Below are positions 1 through 5,115 of a DNA stretch of 9,828 nucleotides, piece by piece. The notes beneath the pieces were generated by a model. The model was not told the origin of the DNA. It searched no databases and saw only the letters and a program-made list of their open reading frames with translations. The position numbers were made by a program, and so were the translations under genes. Position 1 is the first letter of the stretch. Every line of letters begins with the position of its first letter. This DNA is from Chlamydiota bacterium (lineage in GTDB: Bacteria; Chlamydiota; Chlamydiia; Chlamydiales; Simkaniaceae): NCBI GenBank assembly GCA_029556005.1, contig JAKQGT010000266.1, forward strand, positions 1 through 9,828, read 5' to 3'.

Positions 1-595
1 CCCTCTCTCCAATGAGTGAGATCACATTGACATCGGCAACAGCGTAGCGAGCGATCATCCCTAAGGTGGTGGATTTACCTCCTCCCGCTGCGGCAAAAAT
101 TCCAATCCGTTGTCCTCGCCCTGCTGTTAAGATCCCGTCGATTGCGCGCACCCCCACAGAGATGGGCTCTTTAATCATTTCACGATGGAGGGGATCGGGG
201 GGAGGGTTGATGACGGAATAGGTCTCTTCAACTTCGAGTTCCCCCTTTGTATCGACATCTAGGGGTTGACCGAGGCCGTTAAGGACACGTCCTAAAAGCT
301 TGGGCCCTACTTTGATATGAAGGGGTAAACGGGTAGGGATCACTTCAGAGGAAGGACCGACTCCATACATTTCACCGAGGGGAGAGAGAAAGACCTCTTC
401 TTTAGTAAATCCGACAACTTCGGCAATGAGGGGCTCCCCCTCTCGTTTGATGAGACACACTTCTCCCATTTTAACATTCGGGATAACCGCCCGAATAAGC
501 ATTCCCACAATTTGGGTGATTCGTCCATGCACCGTCGTCAGTTCGATATCTTCCAAATGTCCAATGAGCTTATTAAAATCGGGGCCATGGTGCAT
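1..595 (-). CDS. sctN: Type III secretion ATPase SctN/CdsN, N-terminal 198 residues (cut by window edge)
   Basis: This is the hexameric cytoplasmic ATPase that strips chaperones from substrates and energises T3SS export at the base of the injectisome. Seen: an N-terminal beta-barrel-type segment (residues about 20-95), then the family block EPISVGVRAIDGILT (residues 143-157) followed by GRGQRIGIF and a Walker A P-loop AAAGGGKST (residues 168-176, Lys174). The usual SctN loop is closer to AGSGVGKST, so this one is Ala/Gly-rich but keeps the required GKS. The frame ends at GER, just where the catalytic core continues off the window; full-length family members are about 430-450 residues. ATG at 595 is chosen because AGGAG (606-610) lies 10 bases upstream. 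It is last in the T3SS block, 47 bases after the barrel gene, and has a candidate promoter of its own. Alternative identities (flagellar FliI, F1 beta) are unlikely given the T3SS neighbours. Confidence 0.95.
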   Translation of the reverse strand, partial: MHHGPDFNKLIGHLEDIELTTVHGRITQIVGMLIRAVIPNVKMGEVCLIKREGEPLIAEVVGFTKEEVFLSPLGEMYGVGPSSEVIPTRLPLHIKVGPKLLGRVLNGLGQPLDVDTKGELEVEETYSVINPPPDPLHREMIKEPISVGVRAIDGILTAGRGQRIGIFAAAGGGKSTTLGMIARYAVADVNVISLIGER

Positions 596-621
596 AAACA
601 GAGGTCTCCTATCTATTTTCG

Positions 622-650
622 ATTATACCGATTGTAGGATCTTTAGGGAA
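622..650 (-). promoter_or_regulatory. Candidate internal promoter for sctN
   Basis: On the minus strand a perfect TATAAT (plus 622-627) is preceded by 17 bases and a weak -35, TTCCCT (plus 645-650, 3 of 6 matches to TTGACA). Transcription would start near 615, giving a roughly 20-base leader that contains the AGGAG ribosome site of sctN. The -35 overlaps the stop codon of the barrel gene. The -10 is convincing; the -35 is not. Confidence 0.45.
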
Positions 651-1476
651 CCAAATTATTAATGATTGTTAATGACAATGATTTCATTTCTTCAGCGAGG
701 CGGCAATCTTGGGTTCCTCTTTTTAGAGAATTATCTTTAAGAATTTGGCGTTTGCTTTCTAAAGCAAATGTAAGCCCTATTTCCCCCTGAAAATTAAATC
801 TAAAAAGGGTATCGTAGGATGCTATTCCAGCCAGATAACCTAAACCGAGAAATCGTCCACTTAAACGCACTTTACCTCCAAACGCGTTGCGGCTGTGCTT
901 TCCCTTATAATAATAAGGGCCAGCTGCTAAGAAGAGCTTCACAAAATCATGAGAATATAAGCGGGCCTCAGCTTCTGCATCCATCCCCCACAAACTCCGC
1001 TTAGATTTTTCTTTGATGTGCGAATGGCAATCTTTGGATCCAATAGGAAGATGCCCATTCACGCGAAAGTTCCACAGGCGTCCTAGAGCTTCACAGCCTA
1101 TCCCCAATTGATTAAAATGATGCGTATTGTTGCGTCGGTAGTCATAAAAAAAATTTGCGCCGAAAGCAAAGCTCGAAGCCAAATGGGGATAACGAAACCC
1201 CATGCCCATGTTAGCGGCAGACCTTCCATTGGTAAAGCGGTGTCCCCGCACATCTAAGAAAAGAAGGGCATCTTGCAGTGAGTAGGGGGTCCAAAAAAGG
1301 TCAATACTCGAATACCCTTTATCGTAGCCAACTCCGCCTCCTTCAATATGGCGGATACCTAAACGGAGGGGATGAATACTTAATTTGCAGGTAGAATCAT
1401 GACTGGTTTCTTCTCCATGAGAGATGTTGAAGAAATAGAGTCCCAAGAAAAAGAAAAGAGCAAGACGCTTTTTCAT
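643..1476 (-). CDS. Outer-membrane beta-barrel, inverse-autotransporter-type domain, no passenger
   Basis: A predicted exported outer-membrane barrel. From ATG at 1476 it is 277 residues and begins MKKRLALFFFLGLYFFN, a clear Sec signal peptide likely cleaved near SHG-EE. An ATG at 1500 would add eight hydrophobic residues (MDFLLIII) before the Lys-Arg pair, so 1476 is preferred, though neither start has a good Shine-Dalgarno. Alternating short strands follow. The segments FLDVRGHRFTNGRSAANMGM, FGANFFYDYRRN, LGIGCEALG and WGMDAEAEARLYS appear in the same order as in the N-terminal barrel of intimin/invasin-like inverse autotransporters (IAT beta domain), where a conserved 'GxNxFYDY...LGxGxE' block is typical. 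Unlike intimins there is no LysM, and only about 40 residues follow the barrel, so there is no Ig-like passenger. It sits 19 bases after the CT668-type gene and 47 before sctN, where C. trachomatis has no gene. Its role is unknown; adhesin remnant, porin or structural barrel are all possible. Confidence 0.75.
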   Translation of the reverse strand: MKKRLALFFFLGLYFFNISHGEETSHDSTCKLSIHPLRLGIRHIEGGGVGYDKGYSSIDLFWTPYSLQDALLFLDVRGHRFTNGRSAANMGMGFRYPHLASSFAFGANFFYDYRRNNTHHFNQLGIGCEALGRLWNFRVNGHLPIGSKDCHSHIKEKSKRSLWGMDAEAEARLYSHDFVKLFLAAGPYYYKGKHSRNAFGGKVRLSGRFLGLGYLAGIASYDTLFRFNFQGEIGLTFALESKRQILKDNSLKRGTQDCRLAEEMKSLSLTIINNLVP

Positions 1477-1519
1477 AATTATTATCAATAGGAAATCCAT
1501 GCAAGATGAGATAGAACCA

Positions 1520-2164
1520 TTAGAGTTGGATATTAAAGAGGGTTTTAATATCGCTGACGGCTGTGCTCAGGAGAACAGAAGAGTATTCGAGTTCTTGCTG
1601 GGCTTTAGCCAGTTTGACCTGAATGAGAAGAAGATCTCCGGGGTTCATGGCCTGTCCATTCATATTCAGTTGTTGAATCTGATCTTGAGCATTGGCCAGC
1701 TGTGTTTGACCGTCCGTTAAGAGACCTAAAAACTTATTGATGGGACTTTGGCGAGAAAGTTGAGTAACCGGGGGACCGGTATCGACTCCTGTTTTACTGG
1801 CAGCCGCTCGAATGAGTTCATTCGCATTGGTTAGTTTATTTCTCAGAAGATATTTTTGTGACTGGCGGAGGTTAAGGTTTTTATTATTAAGCTGATTGGA
1901 TAAATCACCAAGGACAGATGAGGTGCTATTCATCTGACTCATCACCGATTCATGCGTCGGGCCAGCTGCAGCTGCGTGGCCCTGACCTGCTAAATCGAAA
2001 GGAGAAACGCCTTCAGACTTTCCTGAAGCGCCCTGAGGTCCACCTTGTTTCATATACGAGTCAAAAGACTGGGAAGGCTTAGGCATTTGCTCTTCGCCAG
2101 GCTGAATAGACTTCGCTGGACCTATATTGGTTGTGGGAGAGATATCCTCTGATCTATCTGCCAT
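1520..2164 (-). CDS. CT668-type T3SS operon protein; candidate inner-rod protein SctI
   Basis: 214 residues, the positional counterpart of C. trachomatis CT668, between the needle chaperone and the ATPase. Seen: a Pro/Gly/Gln/Ser-rich, probably disordered N-terminus (1-75) with a short SFDSYMKQ motif, then helical, Gln/Asn/Leu-rich segments (about 75-165), and a C-terminal helix pair starting NPGDLLLIQVKLAKAQQ (residues 174-190) and ending DIKTLFNIQL at the very C-terminus. That ending resembles the YscI/PrgJ/EscI inner-rod pattern: a Pro turn, 'LLxxQ', a long amphipathic helix, then 'xxKTLLxxQ' at the end. Inner-rod proteins are usually 80-150 residues, so this one has an extended N-terminus. 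Gene order agrees, since Yersinia has yscD-E-F-G-H-I. The start at 2164 has no obvious Shine-Dalgarno; it lies 9 bases after the cdsG stop, suggesting translational coupling. The CT668 equivalence is firm; the inner-rod role is inferred. Confidence 0.8.
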   Translation of the reverse strand: MADRSEDISPTTNIGPAKSIQPGEEQMPKPSQSFDSYMKQGGPQGASGKSEGVSPFDLAGQGHAAAAGPTHESVMSQMNSTSSVLGDLSNQLNNKNLNLRQSQKYLLRNKLTNANELIRAAASKTGVDTGPPVTQLSRQSPINKFLGLLTDGQTQLANAQDQIQQLNMNGQAMNPGDLLLIQVKLAKAQQELEYSSVLLSTAVSDIKTLFNIQL

Positions 2165-2173
2165 TATCTAACA

Positions 2174-2605
2174 CTACTTGCGTTTGACATCAGCAGGTCC
2201 ACCACCAGCTTTCTTCACAAAGTGCTCCACAAAATCGAGAGTGGTATTAGCCACTTTTTTCACTTGTGAATCGGAAGCACCTTTAGCCGATTTCTCAAGA
2301 AGCTTTTCCCCTTTAGCCACTTGGTCGGGCGTTAGAGAAAGGGCGATTCCTAAGAAAGTTTGAGCCATATCATTGTCAGGCTCTTTAGCTAGCACCTCTT
2401 CGAAATATTTACAAGCTGCTTTGAGCTCCAGCTTGTGCAGATGCATATAACCCATTCCTACCTTAATCAGGGAGTTTTCTGGGCGCAAGAGTTCACAAGC
2501 CTTGAAAAGCTTCACAGCAGCATCTTCATCGGCTTGGTTAATTGCGATAAAACCCGCCTCTAAGAATAGAAAGAAGTCATCGTCATATTTTGATAGATCT
2601 TCCAT
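2174..2605 (-). CDS. cdsG: TPR-type T3SS needle chaperone CdsG (CT667 family)
   Basis: A 143-residue cytoplasmic helical protein, the syntenic counterpart of CT667/CdsG. In Chlamydia, CdsE and CdsG are proposed to form a heterodimer that keeps the needle subunit from polymerising in the cytosol, as YscE-YscG do for YscF. Seen: an acidic start MEDLSKYDDDFF, then three TPR-like helix pairs, around residues 11-44 (FLEAGFIAINQADEDAAVKL), 45-78 (VGMGYMHLHKLELKAACKYF ending KEPDN) and 79-112 (AQTFLGIALS), followed by a basic tail. ATG 2605 is preferred over ATG 2611 because AAGGA at 2615-2619 is 9 bases from 2605 but only 3 from 2611. It is 69 bases downstream of the needle gene. Generic TPR proteins exist, but size and position make the T3SS role likely. 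Confidence 0.85.
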   Translation of the reverse strand: MEDLSKYDDDFFLFLEAGFIAINQADEDAAVKLFKACELLRPENSLIKVGMGYMHLHKLELKAACKYFEEVLAKEPDNDMAQTFLGIALSLTPDQVAKGEKLLEKSAKGASDSQVKKVANTTLDFVEHFVKKAGGGPADVKRK

Positions 2606-2614
2606 GATCATTAG

Positions 2615-2619
2615 TCCTT
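2615..2619 (-). promoter_or_regulatory. Ribosome binding site deciding the cdsG start
   Basis: AAGGA on the minus strand. Its 9-base distance to ATG 2605, against 3 bases to ATG 2611, favours the shorter protein. Confidence 0.5.
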
Positions 2620-2674
2620 ATGGTAGTATCCTTTCGTTTCTCCTTATGCCAAATAGAAAAATTAAGGCAAAGCA

Positions 2675-2920
2675 TTAACTTGATTTCTGGTTACGCACAG
2701 AGTTATTGATCATCGAATTGACCTGAGAGATCAAGTTCGAAATCGAATCTCCAACCTGTGTTACTTGTGACATCGAAAATTGCAAAAGCAGGAATTTACC
2801 TGGTGTCGCGGCACTTAAGCGTGAGGCCACGTTACGAACCTGGCAAACGACCTGCGCTTGCAAGTATGAGTACTTCTTAATAAGTGTATAAAATGTTAAT
2901 GATACCGGATGTGCGGTCAT
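2675..2920 (-). CDS. sctF: Type III secretion needle subunit SctF/CdsF (CT666 family)
   Basis: 81 residues, right for needle proteins (about 80-90), and in the position of CT666/CdsF. The subunit polymerises helically outside the cell to form the hollow needle. Seen: an N-terminal helix (about 8-35) with one Cys (Cys26), a turn around AATPGK (residues 38-43), and a C-terminal amphipathic helix from FLLLQFSMSQVTQ to SMINNSVRNQ. This helix-turn-helix with a Pro in the turn and Leu/Gln-rich second helix follows the YscF/PrgI plan ('NPALLADLQ...'). C. trachomatis CdsF is reported to be disulfide-linked in elementary bodies, so the single Cys is notable. ATG 2920 has GAGAGG at 2931-2936, 10 bases upstream. 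No signal peptide is present, as expected for a T3SS substrate. Confidence 0.87.
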   Translation of the reverse strand: MTAHPVSLTFYTLIKKYSYLQAQVVCQVRNVASRLSAATPGKFLLLQFSMSQVTQVGDSISNLISQVNSMINNSVRNQKSS

Positions 2921-2952
2921 CGTTCATTCACCTCTCTTTAAATGAAACTTGA

Positions 2953-3186
2953 TTACTTGCGAGTTGTTCTTTTCACAACGCGTTCTAGGGCTGCATATGC
3001 TTGAAGCAAGACGCCGCATTGATCAAAGTTTTCTGAAGCTTTACCTTCACGGAGTGCAGATTTAAGCTCATTTGACCGTTTGTCGATTTGACCCAGTATT
3101 TTTTTCGTTTCGGAGTCGCTTTTTTTGAGTTGTTTTTCTAAATCGAACTCGAAACGCTTCGGCTCTTTATTTTCTAATCCGAACAT
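2953..3186 (-). CDS. cdsE: Small T3SS needle co-chaperone CdsE (CT665 family)
   Basis: 77 residues, highly charged and almost entirely helical. It begins MFGLENKEPKRFEFDLEKQL and is probably a coiled-coil hairpin: helix one about 13-45, helix two about 50-73, a break near GKASENFDQCG, and a basic end KRTTRK. Size, start and position match CT665/CdsE, the proposed partner of CdsG in the needle chaperone, analogous to YscE. The gap after sctD is 32 bases; GAGG lies 10 bases before ATG 3186. An overlapping ATG at 3192 gives only eight codons and is ignored. Sequence identity alone would be weak for such a short protein; synteny carries the call. Confidence 0.85.
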   Translation of the reverse strand: MFGLENKEPKRFEFDLEKQLKKSDSETKKILGQIDKRSNELKSALREGKASENFDQCGVLLQAYAALERVVKRTTRK

Positions 3187-3218
3187 TGCCCATAAACCTC
3201 AATGTTATATTTCTTTCC

Positions 3219-4973
3219 TTATGGCTGATTGTAGTTAATCTTATATTTTATGCCATCTTTTTCGAGAAAAATTGTATTTTCTTGCATACTTGTTATTGTC
3301 ATACCATCTAAGTTGTCACCTTTAGAAAGGATTTTTCCATTGATAACAACATATTGGCTAAGGTTTCCATACTTGGAACTTCCCGTTACTTTATAATTGG
3401 ATGAGATGTCCACAATTTCGCTAGTCGGTTGTGAAAAGACCACGAAATTTTTTACCATCCTTACCCCTTTAATTTTTTTCAAACCCGCTACAATTTGGTT
3501 AAAATCCTTTTCTTTATTGGAAGGGACACGACCCGCTAACACCAGCTCTCCGTTGGCAAATTGAAAGGTTACATTCACAAAGTTACCTTCCAAAAGAATG
3601 CTTTGGATCTGAGCTTCGAGGGTATTTTCTACAACCACTTGATTATCGAGTCGATCGAGGTAGGGGAAGTTGAGATTCATATACTCGGCTAGTTTGACCG
3701 ATTCATCAGAGGTTTGAACATACCCGCGCAAGACAAAGTGACCGGGGATAATAGAGGTCAGGTTGACCCCACGCCAGGTTGCATTTCTCATCAAAAGAGC
3801 GTTGGTATTTTCCCAAACCAGCTCATCAATAATGACATTGTCTTCAATGGAGTTTAGAAAGGTGAGGGATTTGAGTAAGTAGATCATTTCTTGGTGATCC
3901 ACCTCAGTCATCACATGACCTAGAATAAAGATCTTTCCGTTCGAGGGGTTATAGGAAAATTCGACTTCAGGAAAGCTTTTAAGAGCTTGCCCAATTTGTT
4001 GCGATTCATCTGCTGCTGAAATCGAGACAGACTCACTTTTAAACAGACTAAATACGCCGCCAAGAGCCAATATCAAAAAGAGGGCGAAGATTCCCGCTAG
4101 GACAAGATGGCGGATAGGAATCACCATTTTTTTCCAGTTTTTCTTAGCGACTTCTTCAGCGGGGACTTCTTCCTCTTCTTTCTCTTTCTTGACTTCGATG
4201 CCTCCGTAGAGCATCTCCATTCCAGAGACAGGGGAGACGATGGTTTCACGCGTTTGCTGTTGATCGATCACTAAAAAGGAGGTCGTTCCTAAAGCAACGA
4301 GATCTTGTGTATTCAGCTCAGTTGGCTGGGTGATTTTTTGCCCATTGATATAAACCCCATTTAAGCTACCCAGGTCCTCAATCGTCACCACACCAGCAGC
4401 ACTAGCCGAAACCTTGGCATGTTGAGCCGAGACACTTAAATCTTGAAAGAGGATATCGCACGTTTTGGGGTCTTTCCCCACAACAAAAGTTGTCCCTTCG
4501 AAAATCCCGAATTCGGCACCGGAGTTGGGACCTGAAATCACTTTGATAATCCATCGGGCATCTCCCGTTCCACTAAAAGCAAGAGCCCCTAAGTCTTCAG
4601 ATTCTTCATAGATCGTGGGGGTTTCCACCTCATCTTCAGAGGGGGTCTTTTCTTTTCTTCCCGTTTCAGCAGGATCCTTGAGGGTAAAATGAAAAATGTC
4701 GCTTCCGATTTGAACAGCATCCCCTTCTTGTAAAGTCACGGGTTCTTCGATTTTTTTCCCATTCACACTTGCAGGATTGACAGCGCTTAAATTTTCGAGA
4801 ACATACCCTTCAGAAGTTAAACGACAGATCACATGTTTGCGTGAAACCATCGGATCTTCGAGAACTTGATAAGAGACGTCAGGATCACGACCAATAATCC
4901 ACTCTTCGCCCTCTTCGAAGCGAATCACTAAGCCCGCGTTCAGACCTTCTTCGGCAACTAAAAAACCGGCCAT
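3219..4973 (-). CDS. sctD: T3SS inner-membrane ring protein SctD/CdsD with two FHA domains (CT664 family)
   Basis: A 584-residue bitopic protein forming the outer part of the T3SS inner-membrane ring. Order: FHA1 (about 1-100) with GRD at 28-30, SRKH at 44-47 and VNG at 70-72; an acidic Pro/Glu linker (101-135); FHA2 (about 141-237) with VGKDP at 165-169, SAQH at 182-185 and GSLNGVYINGQ at 202-212; a Lys/Glu-rich stretch (262-282); one membrane helix IRHLVLAGIFALFLILALGG (287-306); then periplasmic ring-building/BON-like segments (about 320-515) and a C-terminal beta-rich domain (525-584). A cytoplasmic FHA followed by TM and periplasmic repeats is the SctD plan; paired FHA domains are a chlamydial feature, and CdsD is a reported PknD kinase target. 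C. trachomatis CT664 is about 830 residues, so this version is much shorter. GGAATGAGGTA precedes ATG 4973. It is first in the block. Confidence 0.95.
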   Translation of the reverse strand: MAGFLVAEEGLNAGLVIRFEEGEEWIIGRDPDVSYQVLEDPMVSRKHVICRLTSEGYVLENLSAVNPASVNGKKIEEPVTLQEGDAVQIGSDIFHFTLKDPAETGRKEKTPSEDEVETPTIYEESEDLGALAFSGTGDARWIIKVISGPNSGAEFGIFEGTTFVVGKDPKTCDILFQDLSVSAQHAKVSASAAGVVTIEDLGSLNGVYINGQKITQPTELNTQDLVALGTTSFLVIDQQQTRETIVSPVSGMEMLYGGIEVKKEKEEEEVPAEEVAKKNWKKMVIPIRHLVLAGIFALFLILALGGVFSLFKSESVSISAADESQQIGQALKSFPEVEFSYNPSNGKIFILGHVMTEVDHQEMIYLLKSLTFLNSIEDNVIIDELVWENTNALLMRNATWRGVNLTSIIPGHFVLRGYVQTSDESVKLAEYMNLNFPYLDRLDNQVVVENTLEAQIQSILLEGNFVNVTFQFANGELVLAGRVPSNKEKDFNQIVAGLKKIKGVRMVKNFVVFSQPTSEIVDISSNYKVTGSSKYGNLSQYVVINGKILSKGDNLDGMTITSMQENTIFLEKDGIKYKINYNQP

Positions 4974-5065
4974 TACCTCATTCCATTCCAGTTAGTATTT
5001 CTCTAAACATATCAGACGTCTAGAGTTTTACCCTATCTTTTGGAAGATACACGTTTCTTATCTTT

Positions 5066-5094
5066 TTGACTACAATAATGTCATTGGGTTACCT
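5066..5094 (+). promoter_or_regulatory. Candidate sigma70-type promoter for the Rhs gene
   Basis: TTGACT (5066-5071) matches the -35 consensus at 5 of 6 positions. A weak -10, TTACCT (5089-5094), follows at 17 bases. Alternatively TACAAT (5071-5076) is itself a good -10, but then no recognisable -35 lies upstream. Only one of the two can be right. Confidence 0.35.
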
Positions 5095-5105
5095 TTTTTT
5101 GGCTT

Positions 5106-5110
5106 GGAGG
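5106..5110 (+). promoter_or_regulatory. Strong ribosome binding site of the Rhs gene
   Basis: GGAGG, 5 bases before ATG 5116. It is the best Shine-Dalgarno in the window and fixes the start of the giant protein. Confidence 0.7.
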
Positions 5111-5115
5111 TAGTC

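Larger units (their letters stand above)
4974..5115. other. Divergent intergenic region between sctD and the Rhs gene
   Basis: 142 bases separating two genes read in opposite directions, so both transcripts must start here or nearby. It contains an 8-bp palindrome AGACGTCT (5014-5021), flanked by CTCTA (5001-5005) and TAGAG (5021-5025) as an inverted pair, which could be an operator. I found no convincing -10/-35 pair for the sctD side. Confidence 0.6.

Noticed and set aside
340..528. Minus-strand open frame overlapping the sctN gene in another frame
   Set aside because: It lies wholly inside sctN, whose own frame has clear family motifs.
426..662. Plus-strand frame antisense to sctN and its leader
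   Set aside because: No recognisable domain or ribosome site; antisense shadow of a conserved gene.
819..1004. Plus-strand frame antisense to the barrel gene
   Set aside because: Shadow of a real coding frame with signal peptide and barrel motifs.
1499..1720. Plus-strand frame antisense to the end of the CT668-type gene
   Set aside because: No Shine-Dalgarno or family features; it opposes a syntenic T3SS gene.
2178..2363. Plus-strand frame antisense to cdsG
   Set aside because: Shadow of the TPR protein frame.
2630..2665. Possible hairpin between the needle gene and cdsG (TGCC ... GGCA)
   Set aside because: Only 4 base pairs with a 15-base loop and no following T-run; not a supportable terminator.
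2880..2927. Alternative ATG at 2927 close to a GAGG, upstream of the needle gene
   Set aside because: It is out of frame with the needle gene and stops after 16 codons; too short to support as a leader peptide without other evidence.
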